DNA of 64,000 bases from Pedobacter schmidteae (GCA_945901155.1 CAMDKO010000001.1:1-64000), one strand, 5' to 3'; positions 17,152 to 26,897 are shown, counted from the stretch's first letter. A program made the numbers and translations. Notes: generated by a model not told the origin, from the sequence alone.

Positions 17152-18222
17152 TTGAATTTCTATCTGACATATGTATTGGTTGCAAGCGCATTATTTGCAT
17201 TTACTGCACTTTTTACCTTGTTTGCACTTTATTCTGAGCGAAAAATATCTGCTTTTATACAGGATCGTTTAGGACCAATGGAAAATGGAAAGTATGGTTC
17301 TTTACAAGCATTTGCCGATATTTTAAAAATGCTACAAAAGGAATTTATTATTCCAACAGCCGCCGATAAAATCCTTTTTATTCTTGCTCCGATAATCATT
17401 TTTGTTTCGGTATACCTGGGATTTGCTACTTTACCATGGGCTCCTGGACTTATTCCTGCATCCTTAAACCTTGGAGTTTTTTACATTTTTGCTATATTAT
17501 CCATAGAAACGCTCGGTATTTTAATGGCAGGTTGGGGTTCAAATAATAAATATGCTTTATTAGGATCAATGCGCTCAGTAGCTCAGATGGTGTCATATGA
17601 AATTCCTGCCGGTATTTCCCTTTTGTCGGTAGTGATGATTTCTCAGTCCTTAAACCTCCAGGAGATAACGATTAGGCAGGGAATACTTAGTTCAGAAGCT
17701 GTAAATTTTCTGGGCATTTGGGATGTTAAGGCTATTGGAGGCATACTTTCATGGAACGTTTTTCAAGCTCCTCATCTTATAATTGCCTATATCATCTATT
17801 TTATTGCCTCTCTGGCTGAATGTAATCGTGCGCCCTTTGATATTCCTGAGGCGGAATCTGAATTGATTGGTGGCTTTCATGTAGAATATTCTGGTTTGAG
17901 GTTCGCCTTTATATTTTTAGCTGAATATTCTATGATGTTTTTGGTTGGAATGATAGGTGTGGTACTCTTTTTGGGTGGCTGGAACAGCCCTTTGCCTAAT
18001 ATAGGATCTGTTTCACTAGCAAATTGGACAACAGGAATAGGTTGGGGTATTTTTTGGATACTCCTGAAAACATTAAGCGTTGTAGCCATTCAAATATGGA
18101 TTAGGTGGACCCTGCCACGTTTTAGGGTAGATCAGTTGATGAGTTTATGCTGGAAAGTGTTAACACCTCTAGCATTTTTATGTATGCTTATCTCTGGAAT
18201 ATGGCGATTAACGATGATGTAA
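17152..18222 (+). CDS. nuoH: NADH-quinone oxidoreductase subunit H
   Basis: Membrane subunit of respiratory complex I that helps form the quinone-binding chamber, 356 aa, about eight helices. Family blocks: SERKISAFIQDRLGPMENGKYGSLQ and the quinone-loop ECNRAPFDIPEAESELIGGFHVEYSG. The start codon is TTG: the upstream frame has no ATG before a stop (TAA at 17125), and the next ATG would delete the first helix. It opens the nuoHIJKLMN run. nuoA-G do not lie upstream; murI does, so this is a split complex I locus. Confidence 0.96.
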   Translation: MNFYLTYVLVASALFAFTALFTLFALYSERKISAFIQDRLGPMENGKYGSLQAFADILKMLQKEFIIPTAADKILFILAPIIIFVSVYLGFATLPWAPGLIPASLNLGVFYIFAILSIETLGILMAGWGSNNKYALLGSMRSVAQMVSYEIPAGISLLSVVMISQSLNLQEITIRQGILSSEAVNFLGIWDVKAIGGILSWNVFQAPHLIIAYIIYFIASLAECNRAPFDIPEAESELIGGFHVEYSGLRFAFIFLAEYSMMFLVGMIGVVLFLGGWNSPLPNIGSVSLANWTTGIGWGIFWILLKTLSVVAIQIWIRWTLPRFRVDQLMSLCWKVLTPLAFLCMLISGIWRLTMM

Positions 18223-18281
18223 GATTTTGATTTTTAATAAAAATTAATAGGAATCGGGTTTGTTCCGTAAATCCTGGTAGC

Positions 18282-18866
18282 ATGATAAGGAAAGTATTTA
18301 ATGTTTTTATAACAGTTTTTAAAGGGTTAAAATTAACGCTTGGGCATTTCTTTGCAGCAACAGAAAGCAGAAAAGTGAAGGCTATATCAGACCCTAATTA
18401 TTTTGCTCAAAATTCGGGGATAACTACTATTCAATATCCGCATGTTAAACTTCCTGTACCAGAGGTAGGTCGTTATCAGTTGGATGTTGAAATGGATGAT
18501 TGTATTGTATGTGACCTTTGTGCAAAGATCTGTCCTGTAGATTGTATTGACATTGAAAGCATAAAGTCAATTGAAGCTATTGGCAAAACATCTGACGGTA
18601 CTACCAAAAGATTGTATGCCGCTAAATTCGACATTGATATGGCAAAATGTATGTACTGTGGTTTATGTACAGTTGTTTGTCCTACAGAATGCATTGTAAT
18701 GACCGATACATACGATCGCAGTATGATCGACCTGAATGAAATGACCTATAAATTTTCAGATATGACAGCTGCTGAAGCTGATGAAAAGCGTTTTGCATTA
18801 GAGCAATTAAATGCGGAACGATTCGCTGCAAAACAGTTGGCTTTGCAACAAAACACCGGAAATTAA
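18282..18866 (+). CDS. nuoI: NADH-quinone oxidoreductase subunit I
   Basis: Peripheral-arm subunit of complex I carrying two 4Fe-4S clusters (N6a and N6b), 194 aa. Ligands are CIVCDLCAKICPVDC (residues 74-88) and CMYCGLCTVVCPTEC (123-137), both complete. N-terminal helix VFNVFITVFKGLKLTLGHFF anchors it to the membrane side. C-terminal tail is Glu/Ala/Gln-rich, slightly longer than in short homologues. It is the only Fe-S subunit in this half of the operon. Confidence 0.96.
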   Translation: MIRKVFNVFITVFKGLKLTLGHFFAATESRKVKAISDPNYFAQNSGITTIQYPHVKLPVPEVGRYQLDVEMDDCIVCDLCAKICPVDCIDIESIKSIEAIGKTSDGTTKRLYAAKFDIDMAKCMYCGLCTVVCPTECIVMTDTYDRSMIDLNEMTYKFSDMTAAEADEKRFALEQLNAERFAAKQLALQQNTGN

Positions 18867-18868
18867 AT

Positions 18869-19402
18869 ATGAATACAGAACAACTGATCTTCTACTTTTT
18901 TGCTGCATTACTGCTGACATCTGCATTAATGGTTGTGGCTATGCAAAATTTAGTAAGAAGTATTTTCTTGTTTTTTGTCGCTCTTTTTTCTTTAGCAGCC
19001 TTATACGTGTTTGCGCTCGCAGATTTCATTGCTATTACGCAAGTAGTAATTTATGTTGGAGGTGTCCTGGTTCTGATGTTATTTGCATTTATGCTTTCAA
19101 ATAAGGAATTGCTAAATTCTCTTCATCCCATTAAAACAAGCTTTAAATTTTATCAACTTACCGGAATATTTATCTGCCTTGCATTTTTATTTATTTTGGT
19201 CAGTTTAAATTTACAAATAGATTTTTCCGGATTAAACTGGATCAAATCATCTACTAATATAAAGGAAATAGATAATACTACTCACAACATTGGTATACTC
19301 AGTATGACTAGATACCTGCTTCCATTTGAAGTTTTGTCTGTTTTCCTCATGATGGCATTAATAGGGGCTGCACATCTAGCTAGAAAGGACAAGAAGACAT
19401 GA
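18869..19402 (+). CDS. nuoJ: NADH-quinone oxidoreductase subunit J
   Basis: Membrane subunit J, 177 aa, five hydrophobic helices. The characteristic helix TM3 region is FIAITQVVIYVGGVLVLMLFAFML. Starts 2 nt after nuoI and overlaps nuoK by 4 nt (ATGA), so translation is probably coupled. Confidence 0.95.
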   Translation: MNTEQLIFYFFAALLLTSALMVVAMQNLVRSIFLFFVALFSLAALYVFALADFIAITQVVIYVGGVLVLMLFAFMLSNKELLNSLHPIKTSFKFYQLTGIFICLAFLFILVSLNLQIDFSGLNWIKSSTNIKEIDNTTHNIGILSMTRYLLPFEVLSVFLMMALIGAAHLARKDKKT

Positions 19403-19704
19403 TTCCTTTAAGTCATTTTTTGATCATAAGTGCCTGCCTTTTCTGTATTGGATTATATGCCGTATTAACTAAAAAAAATGCTATTCAAATTTTGATAGGA
19501 ATTGAGTTCATGATCAATGCCGCTGTATTAAATTTCGTTGCTTTTGGCAAATTTGATAAAGTAAATGGTGGAGGTCAGCTTTTTGCATTATTTGCAATCG
19601 TACTGGCAGCAGCAGGTGTTGCAGTAGCACTGGCAATTATTTTAAATGTTTATAAACATTTTAAAACGATTGATCCCTCAAAAATTAATAAGCTGAAAGA
19701 TTAA
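19399..19704 (+). CDS. nuoK: NADH-quinone oxidoreductase subunit K
   Basis: Small membrane subunit K, 101 aa, three helices, part of the antiporter-like proton path. The conserved membrane glutamates are seen in LIGIEFMINAAVLNF. Overlaps nuoJ by 4 nt and ends 1 nt before nuoL. Confidence 0.96.
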   Translation: MIPLSHFLIISACLFCIGLYAVLTKKNAIQILIGIEFMINAAVLNFVAFGKFDKVNGGGQLFALFAIVLAAAGVAVALAIILNVYKHFKTIDPSKINKLKD

Positions 19705-19705
19705 A

Positions 19706-21745
19706 ATGCAAGAAATTGAATTTTCAGAATTTGTTGGTTTAATTTCACTGTTAGTGATTTTATTGCCATTATTTTCGTTCCTGTTAATTCTTGCTGGTAG
19801 AAAAGGAAGGGGGGCTAACCTTGCTCTTATTAATATCTCAATATCATTCATTCTTTCAGTTTATCTTTTCTTCTTTATTTGGAATAAACAACCTATTCAT
19901 TACCAAATCCCCTGGTTTTTAATTGGCGATATTGAATTTAAAGCCGGTGTTTTATTGAATAATCTTTCTGTATTAATGATAACCTTGGTTTCAGGTATCT
20001 CAGTATTAGTGCATATTTATTCTAGAACATACATGAAAGATGATCTTAATATTCATAGATATTGGGCTTATTTGGGCTTGTTTTGTTTTTCAATGCTTGG
20101 CCTGGTTATTTCTGATAATCTTTTATTGATTTATTTGTTCTGGGAACTAGTTGGGTTTTCTTCCTTTCTGTTGATAGGTTTTTGGTATACCCGACCAATT
20201 GCATCTCAGGCTGCCAAAAAAGCTTTTATAATGAACCGTATCGGTGATATTGGTTTCCTAATTGGAATAATAATCATTTTTAGCCAGTTCCGCACGCTTG
20301 ATATTACTGCGCTTTTCGGTGATATGGGACTCGTGAAAACATCCTTAGTTGATAAAGGTTTATGGATAAGTGCTTCCCGGCAGATGCCTGAAGTATGGTT
20401 AAGTATTGCGGGTTTAGCCTTTTTTATTGGGGCTATGGCAAAATCTGCCCAGTTTCCACTACATACCTGGCTACCTGATGCTATGGAGGGACCAACTTCT
20501 GTTTCCTCGTTAATCCATGCTGCTACAATGGTTGCTGCCGGCGTTTTCTTAATCGCTAGGGTCTATCCTGTTTTTGATCCTTTTGTATTGAATACTATGG
20601 TTTGTATAGGCGCATTTACTGCATTCATGGCCGCAACTATTGCATTATCTCAAAATGATATTAAACGAATTCTGGCTTATTCAACTATTTCTCAGCTTGG
20701 ATTTATGGTCATGGCCTTGGGAATAGGTGCATATTCTGAGAGTATTTTTCACTTAGCGACACATGCTTTTTTTAAATGTTTGCTTTTTCTTGCTGCTGGT
20801 TCTGTTATTCATCAGCTTCATCACTATCGTGATGAGCATAGCCTTGATTTCGATAACCAAGATATTCGGATAATGGGTGGACTTAAAAAAGGGATGCCAA
20901 TTACTTTTATTGGGATGTGCTTGGCCTCATCTGCTCTTATTGGTTTACCCCTTAGCTCAGGCTATTTATCAAAGGATGCTATTCTTATTAACGCTTTTGA
21001 ATGGGCCGGATCAAGAGATGGAATATACACAATGATACCATACATAATGGTTATAACAAGCTGGCTTACTGTTTTTTATATTAGTAGATTAGTTTTTAAA
21101 GTATTTTTTTCGACACCAAAACGAATGAGTATGGAACAGGCTAATCAAATTCAGGATGCGCCAAAGCAAATGTCATATGTATTAGTGATCCTTTCTTTTT
21201 TCTGTTTATTTTTTGCTTTTTCCTTTAATCCGTTTTCATTTGAAAGCTCATGGCTTTGGGATGGGTTTTCGTCTAATTTATTTCAAAAGGTGAACCTTTA
21301 CCATTGGCTCATACCACTGATTCTAAATATTGGAACTGCAGTACTGATTTTTACAGCGTATAAAATTTATGTAAAGAATGATGGTATGTCCATATCTGAA
21401 AAAAATATTTTTCATCGGTTTTTTATTCAGGAATGGTATCTGAATGAACTTTACAGATATTTATTTACTGTGCCAGTTGAAAAATTTTCAAATGTATGCT
21501 ATTGGTTTGACAGGAACATTATTGATGCCCTGGTATTGAAATCTGTGACATTGATCAGCATTTTATCAGCAATTTCCCATTGGTGCGACAGAATTCTGGT
21601 TGATGGCTTTGTTAATGCATTAGGAACATGTGCAAAATGGATCGGACATTTTTCACGCAATTTTCAGACCGGTAAATTACAGCATTATCTTATATCAATG
21701 CTGTTGGTGGTGCTCTCATTTTTTATACTAACTTATTTTATATGA
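19706..21745 (+). CDS. nuoL: NADH-quinone oxidoreductase subunit L
   Basis: Largest antiporter-like subunit at the distal end of the complex I membrane arm, 679 aa, about 16 helices with the long C-terminal lateral helix region. Signature AKSAQFPLHTWLPDAMEGPTSVSSLIHAATMVAAGVFL holds the proton-channel Lys and His; LLIYLFWELVGFSSFLLIGFW holds the channel glutamate. Length is within the family range. Confidence 0.96.
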   Translation: MQEIEFSEFVGLISLLVILLPLFSFLLILAGRKGRGANLALINISISFILSVYLFFFIWNKQPIHYQIPWFLIGDIEFKAGVLLNNLSVLMITLVSGISVLVHIYSRTYMKDDLNIHRYWAYLGLFCFSMLGLVISDNLLLIYLFWELVGFSSFLLIGFWYTRPIASQAAKKAFIMNRIGDIGFLIGIIIIFSQFRTLDITALFGDMGLVKTSLVDKGLWISASRQMPEVWLSIAGLAFFIGAMAKSAQFPLHTWLPDAMEGPTSVSSLIHAATMVAAGVFLIARVYPVFDPFVLNTMVCIGAFTAFMAATIALSQNDIKRILAYSTISQLGFMVMALGIGAYSESIFHLATHAFFKCLLFLAAGSVIHQLHHYRDEHSLDFDNQDIRIMGGLKKGMPITFIGMCLASSALIGLPLSSGYLSKDAILINAFEWAGSRDGIYTMIPYIMVITSWLTVFYISRLVFKVFFSTPKRMSMEQANQIQDAPKQMSYVLVILSFFCLFFAFSFNPFSFESSWLWDGFSSNLFQKVNLYHWLIPLILNIGTAVLIFTAYKIYVKNDGMSISEKNIFHRFFIQEWYLNELYRYLFTVPVEKFSNVCYWFDRNIIDALVLKSVTLISILSAISHWCDRILVDGFVNALGTCAKWIGHFSRNFQTGKLQHYLISMLLVVLSFFILTYFI

Positions 21746-21784
21746 TCTTAATCAAATCATTCAACACCGCTATGCGGATTTCGG

Positions 21785-21791
21785 AAGGAGG
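21785..21791 (+). promoter_or_regulatory. Perfect Shine-Dalgarno before nuoM
   Basis: AAGGAGG lies 9 nt before the nuoM ATG (21801) in the only sizeable gap inside the nuo operon (55 nt). Strong Shine-Dalgarno sites are rare in Bacteroidota, so this one stands out. Confidence 0.7.
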
Positions 21792-21800
21792 CAATTAACC

Positions 21801-23399
21801 ATGTTATCACTACTGATTTTTTTGCCGCTTATTGCCGCATTGTTCATTTTGGTCTTGCCATCCCGATTCCAGCAACACTTTAAATACATTACTCTGGGAG
21901 TAAGTGTGATTCAATTTGTATTGAGTCTGTTTATTTATTTAAAATTTAATAGCTTCGCATTTGCTGCCGGTATTAATAAAGAATCTCAATACCAATTGCT
22001 TGAAAAACTTCCATGGATTCGTTTAAATCTGGGCAATATTGGTAACCTTGAAATTGATTATTTCTTGGGTATCGATGGCTTGTCTATGCCATTTTTGATC
22101 TTGTCTGCCCTTGTTACTTTTGTAGCAACCCTGGCGTCTTGGGAAATTAAAACTAAGCTTAAAGCATACTTTTCACTATTTCTATTATTGAACACTGCCG
22201 TAATTGGTGTTTTTTGTGCATTGGATTTTTTCCTGTTTTATATTTTCTATGAATTAATGCTTTTGCCACTTTATTTTCTGATTGGAATTTGGGGTGGTAT
22301 TAGAAGAGAATATGCAGCTATTAAGTTCTTTTTATACACATTATTTGGTTCTGTGTTTATGCTGCTGGTTATTATAGGTTTATATTTTTCTGTTATTAAC
22401 CCTGCAACAGGTAATCATACCTTTAATATGATCTTGATGATGGACCCTGCCAATTATGCTGATGGATCTATTTTTTCAGCTATAGCTGCAAAAAACTTGT
22501 TTGGTATTTCAGCTCGATTACTTGCTTTCATTGTTTTGTTTGTTGCATTTGCAATCAAAGTGCCAATAGTACCACTGCATACCTGGTTGCCTGATGCGCA
22601 CGTCGAAGCTCCAACACCTGTTTCAATTATTCTTGCAGGCTTACTACTAAAGGTTGGTGGTTATGGTATCATCAGAGTTTGCTACAGTATTTTTCCTGAC
22701 TCAGCGATGCTATCTGCTTGGTGGATTGGTCTAATTGGTGTCATTTCCATAATTTATGGTGCATTAAATGCGCTTGCTCAAACAGATCTTAAGCGACTGA
22801 TTGCTTACTCTTCTGTATCACATATGGGATTTGTACTGCTTGGAATTGCATCTTCAACAATCGAGGGTGTAAGTGGTGCCATGCTTCAAATGATCAGTCA
22901 CGGTGGTTTATCGGCTATGCTATTCTTCTTGGTAGGAATGATTTATGAGCGTGTAAAAGATCGGGAGATTGCAAATTTCAGCGGATTGGCAGAAATCATG
23001 CCTCAGTTTACAGCCTTTGTCATCGTTGCTTTTTTCGCATCCCTGGGTTTACCTGGTTTTTCTGCATTTATGGCCGAAGCCTTTACTTTAATTGGCGCCT
23101 TTACTTCTGAGCAGGTAAATGGACTTATTCCTCGCTGGATGTCTGTAGTGGCTTCAATAGGAATTCTGTTGAGTGCTACCTATTTTCTCTGGACTTTACA
23201 GCGTATGTTCTTTGGGCAGCCACGCTTAAAAGGAGCTGCGGATTGGCTCTCCAAACTTAGTGATATTAATGCACGTGAAAAATTAGCATTAATACCTCTG
23301 GTAGCATTGGCTTTAGCACTCGGGATTTTTCCTTCTTTGTTATTTGATAAAATGAATGCTTCTGTTGTAGCCTTTGTTCAATTAATTTCCGGATCATGA
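21801..23399 (+). CDS. nuoM: NADH-quinone oxidoreductase subunit M
   Basis: Antiporter-like membrane subunit M of complex I, 532 aa, about 14 helices. Signature AIKVPIVPLHTWLPDAHVEAPTPVSIILAGLLLKVGGYG, channel glutamate in FLFYIFYELMLLPLYFLIGIWGG. It has a strong Shine-Dalgarno and a 55-nt gap before it, in contrast to the tight spacing elsewhere in the operon, and overlaps nuoN by 4 nt. Confidence 0.96.
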   Translation: MLSLLIFLPLIAALFILVLPSRFQQHFKYITLGVSVIQFVLSLFIYLKFNSFAFAAGINKESQYQLLEKLPWIRLNLGNIGNLEIDYFLGIDGLSMPFLILSALVTFVATLASWEIKTKLKAYFSLFLLLNTAVIGVFCALDFFLFYIFYELMLLPLYFLIGIWGGIRREYAAIKFFLYTLFGSVFMLLVIIGLYFSVINPATGNHTFNMILMMDPANYADGSIFSAIAAKNLFGISARLLAFIVLFVAFAIKVPIVPLHTWLPDAHVEAPTPVSIILAGLLLKVGGYGIIRVCYSIFPDSAMLSAWWIGLIGVISIIYGALNALAQTDLKRLIAYSSVSHMGFVLLGIASSTIEGVSGAMLQMISHGGLSAMLFFLVGMIYERVKDREIANFSGLAEIMPQFTAFVIVAFFASLGLPGFSAFMAEAFTLIGAFTSEQVNGLIPRWMSVVASIGILLSATYFLWTLQRMFFGQPRLKGAADWLSKLSDINAREKLALIPLVALALALGIFPSLLFDKMNASVVAFVQLISGS

Positions 23400-24880
23400 A
23401 CGAATATTTACCGTTAATATCTTCCTCAATTAATGATACGATTGCAAGCTTAAGGTATTTTCAGTCTGAGGCAACTTTAGTGCTTGGATTCCTTTTGGTG
23501 ATTTTGTCAGACCTTTTTTTATCTAAACGGTTTTCTCAGTTAAGTTTTGGTTTAACAATCGGTGTTGTATTGATTGTAATGGTTCAAAGTTTTGCATTCC
23601 TGAATGTAGAAAATATGCCTTTATTTGGCGGAATGGTGATTATGGATCATCTTTCCATTCTCTTTAAGATTCTTTTTTGCCTGGTCAGTTTGTTGTTTGT
23701 TTTGTTTATCAGGTATAATCGTTCTCTGCTACTTCATGAAAAAGGTACAGGTGATCTTTATGCTATTCTCCTTGCTGTTCATCTTGGTATGAATTTAATG
23801 GCCATTTCAGCTAATTTACTGATGGTATTTATGTCTTTAGAGATGGTGTCTTTGGGATCTTATTTAATGGTTGGCTATATTTCGCGTGATCAAAAACAAA
23901 GTGAGGCATCTATGAAATATGCTTTATTTGGTGCAGTATGCTCTGCTATTATGCTTTATGGGATATCGCTGTTATATGGATTTACAGGTAGCTTATATTT
24001 GAATGATCCTACCTTTATTTCCGGATTAAATACTATCCCGCCTATGGCTTTAGGCGTTTCCTTGACCATGGTGCTGGTTGGAGTCGCGTTTAAATTATCT
24101 GTTGTTCCACTTCATTTCTGGGCACCCGATGTTTATGAAGGAGCACCAACTCCAGTCACTGCTTTTCTGTCTACAGCTCCAAAAATTGCTGGCTTTGCCC
24201 TTCTAATTAAGTTTATTGTGTTAATTAATGCACTTGATCATGCATTTTTAGACATCAAATTAATAGTAGCTTCAATAGCTATTGCAAGTATGGTGCTTGG
24301 AAACTTTGCTGCAATTTGGCAAAATAATATAAAACGTATGCTTGCTTATTCGTCAATAGGGCATACAGGTTTTATGTTTATGGCTCTGTTTGTAGCCCCT
24401 GGTCAGGGATATAATGCACTTATTTTTTACATGTTTATTTATGTGATCATGAATATGGCAGCGTTTTTAATTGTAGATGAGATTGAAGAACAAACCGGGA
24501 AACAAAATCTGGAAGACTACAGGGGGCTTGGCCGGCAATTTACTGTGTTAATGGTTTGTTTTGTATTTGTTTTGGTTTCCCTAACAGGTTTACCACCTAC
24601 CGTCGGATTTACCGCAAAGTTTTTAGTATTCTCAACTGCATTAGATGCTTATAACTCATCGGGTTCATTGATAATTTTGGTTATGATCCTACTGGCAGCG
24701 ATCAGTACCCTGGTATCTTTATTCTACTATTTTAAAATTCCTTTAAATGCATATTTGAAAGAATCAATTAGTTCTGATGTAAAAATTGGTCATACGGCCA
24801 AAGCTTATCTCAGTATGTTTATGGCATTTTTATTACTTCTTCTACTAGTTTTTCCTTCACTAATTCAACAATTCCTTTGA
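23396..24880 (+). CDS. nuoN: NADH-quinone oxidoreductase subunit N
   Basis: Antiporter-like subunit N, 494 aa, the last gene of the run. Signature KLSVVPLHFWAPDVYEGAPTPVTAFLSTAPKIAGFALL and LLMVFMSLEMVSLGSYLMVGY. ATGA overlap with nuoM. No clear hairpin terminator before the following gene, which has its own promoter. Confidence 0.96.
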   Translation: MNEYLPLISSSINDTIASLRYFQSEATLVLGFLLVILSDLFLSKRFSQLSFGLTIGVVLIVMVQSFAFLNVENMPLFGGMVIMDHLSILFKILFCLVSLLFVLFIRYNRSLLLHEKGTGDLYAILLAVHLGMNLMAISANLLMVFMSLEMVSLGSYLMVGYISRDQKQSEASMKYALFGAVCSAIMLYGISLLYGFTGSLYLNDPTFISGLNTIPPMALGVSLTMVLVGVAFKLSVVPLHFWAPDVYEGAPTPVTAFLSTAPKIAGFALLIKFIVLINALDHAFLDIKLIVASIAIASMVLGNFAAIWQNNIKRMLAYSSIGHTGFMFMALFVAPGQGYNALIFYMFIYVIMNMAAFLIVDEIEEQTGKQNLEDYRGLGRQFTVLMVCFVFVLVSLTGLPPTVGFTAKFLVFSTALDAYNSSGSLIILVMILLAAISTLVSLFYYFKIPLNAYLKESISSDVKIGHTAKAYLSMFMAFLLLLLLVFPSLIQQFL

Positions 24881-24970
24881 TTCTGAAGCCTGTGTATACT
24901 TCTTTTGAATTACTACGATCGGCTGATCATTTTCAGCATTTTTTCCTTGGCTTCTTAGGGATTAAATATC

Positions 24971-24978
24971 TACTTTTG
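24971..24978 (+). promoter_or_regulatory. -7 promoter element of the PurF-type gene
   Basis: TACTTTTG, exact TAnnTTTG, 17 nt before the ATG at 24996. The same octamer precedes pyrR at the same distance. Confidence 0.55.
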
Positions 24979-24995
24979 CAATCTCAGAACTACTT

Positions 24996-26897
24996 ATGAG
25001 TGACCAGATCAAACATGAGTGCGGAATCGCACTTATCCGTCTTTTAAAGCCTTTATCTTATTATCAGGAAAAATACGGTACCGCCCTGTACGGGTTGAAT
25101 AAATTGTATTTGCTGATGGAAAAACAGCATAACAGAGGGCAGGATGGAGCTGGTATTGCAACTATTAAATTAGATGTACAGCCCGGTAAACGTTATATAA
25201 GTCGGCATCGGGCAATGGGAGCGAATGCGATTGCAGAGATCTTTGAGTATGTTCAAAAAAAGTTTGCCGATGTTCATAAAGAAAGCCCTGAACTTCTTCA
25301 GGATACGGATTGGCTGAAGGAGAATATCAGCTTTACTGGCGAAGTACTCATGGGTCATTTGCGCTATGGTACTCATGGCAAAAATAGTATTGAAAGTTGT
25401 CACCCCTTTTTACGCCAGAATAACTGGATGACCAGAAACTTGGTAGTAAGTGGTAATTTTAATATGACCAATGTTGATGAACTTCTGGAACAGTTGTTTG
25501 AATTGGGTCAGCATCCTAAAGAAAGAACAGATACTGTAACGGTTCTTGAAAAGATTGGACACTTCCTAGACGATGAGAACCAGTTATTGTTTGATAAATA
25601 CAAAGATGAAGGCTTCTCTAATGAGGAGATCAGCCACCAGATTGCAGAACATATTGATGTAGCTTCGATCCTGCGACGTTCTGCTAAGACCTGGGATGGT
25701 GGTTATACAATTAGCGGTATTTTTGGTCACGGTGATGCCTTTGTAATGCGTGATCCTGTAGGAATCAGGCCCGCATTTTACTATCATGACGATGAAATTG
25801 TAATCGTTACTTCTGAGCGGCCAGCCATACAAACTGCATTTAATGTTCCTTTAGAATCAGTAAAGGAAATTAAACCTGGTTATGCCCTTATCATTAAAAA
25901 GAATGGAAAGGTAACTGAAGAGCAGTTTAGAGAACCTGAAGAACAAAAATCATGCTCATTTGAGAGAATCTATTTCTCAAGAGGAAGTGATGCCTCTATT
26001 TATAAGGAACGAAAGCAACTCGGACTCTATCTTTGCCCACAGATATTCAATGCCATCGAGGATGATCTTAAAAACACGGTATTTTCCTATATTCCCAATA
26101 CAGCAGAAGTAGCTTTCTATGGGATGGTTGAAGGTGTTCATAAATATTTAAGAGATTTTCAAAAAGATACTTTATTGAATAGAGCCGATAAAATATCTGA
26201 TTCTGAACTTGAAGATGTATTGAACCTGAATGCCAGAATAGAAAAAATTGCAATAAAGGATGTTAAGCTTAGAACGTTTATTACCCAGGATGCTGATAGG
26301 CAGGATATGGTTGCTCATGTTTATGATACAACCTATGGACTGATCAACAGAGGTGAAGATAATCTGGTCATTCTTGACGATTCGATTGTTAGAGGAACTA
26401 CCCTTAAACAAAGTATTCTAAAGATCCTTGACCGTTTAGGCCCTAAAAAGATTATTGTAGTTTCTTCTGCCCCACAGATCAGGTATCCGGATTGTTATGG
26501 GATAGATATGTCAAGAATGGGAGAGTTTGTTGCATTTGAAGCGACCATATCATTGTTGAGAGAAACCGGAAGAGAAGATGTAATTGAACGTGTGTATAGC
26601 AATTGTATTGAATCAGAAAAATTAGGGAATAAACAGGTAAAAAATTATGTTCAGGAAATATACAGCCAGTTTACAGATCAGGAAATTTCAGATAGGATTG
26701 CACAGATCATCACTCCAAAAGATATAAAAGCTGAAGTAAAAGTTATCTATCAGACTCTTGACAATCTCCATAAAGCGATTCCATCTCATTTGGGCGATTG
26801 GTATTTCTCTGGCAACTACCCAACACCGGGTGGGAATAGGGTGGTGAATAAAGCTTTCATGAATTGGGTGGAAGGAAAGAATCAAAGGGCTTACTAA
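24996..26897 (+). CDS. Long Bacteroidota-type amidophosphoribosyltransferase (PurF family)
   Basis: Glutamine amidotransferase/phosphoribosyltransferase of the PurF family, 633 aa, well over the usual 470-510. The Ntn glutaminase nucleophile is Cys9 after an eight-residue propeptide (MSDQIKHE-CGIA). Glutaminase blocks KQHNRGQDGAGIA, GHLRYGTHG and NLVVSGNFNMTN follow. The PRPP site is NLVILDDSIVRGTTLKQSI. Extra length lies in the middle (residues about 165-235, rich in Glu/Asp/His) and in a C-terminal tail of about 90 residues (from QVKNYVQEIYSQF). It looks like the second, longer PurF paralogue known in Bacteroidota; whether it makes phosphoribosylamine or another product is not shown by the sequence. 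Monocistronic between its own promoter and a hairpin. Confidence 0.88.
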   Translation: MSDQIKHECGIALIRLLKPLSYYQEKYGTALYGLNKLYLLMEKQHNRGQDGAGIATIKLDVQPGKRYISRHRAMGANAIAEIFEYVQKKFADVHKESPELLQDTDWLKENISFTGEVLMGHLRYGTHGKNSIESCHPFLRQNNWMTRNLVVSGNFNMTNVDELLEQLFELGQHPKERTDTVTVLEKIGHFLDDENQLLFDKYKDEGFSNEEISHQIAEHIDVASILRRSAKTWDGGYTISGIFGHGDAFVMRDPVGIRPAFYYHDDEIVIVTSERPAIQTAFNVPLESVKEIKPGYALIIKKNGKVTEEQFREPEEQKSCSFERIYFSRGSDASIYKERKQLGLYLCPQIFNAIEDDLKNTVFSYIPNTAEVAFYGMVEGVHKYLRDFQKDTLLNRADKISDSELEDVLNLNARIEKIAIKDVKLRTFITQDADRQDMVAHVYDTTYGLINRGEDNLVILDDSIVRGTTLKQSILKILDRLGPKKIIVVSSAPQIRYPDCYGIDMSRMGEFVAFEATISLLRETGREDVIERVYSNCIESEKLGNKQVKNYVQEIYSQFTDQEISDRIAQIITPKDIKAEVKVIYQTLDNLHKAIPSHLGDWYFSGNYPTPGGNRVVNKAFMNWVEGKNQRAY

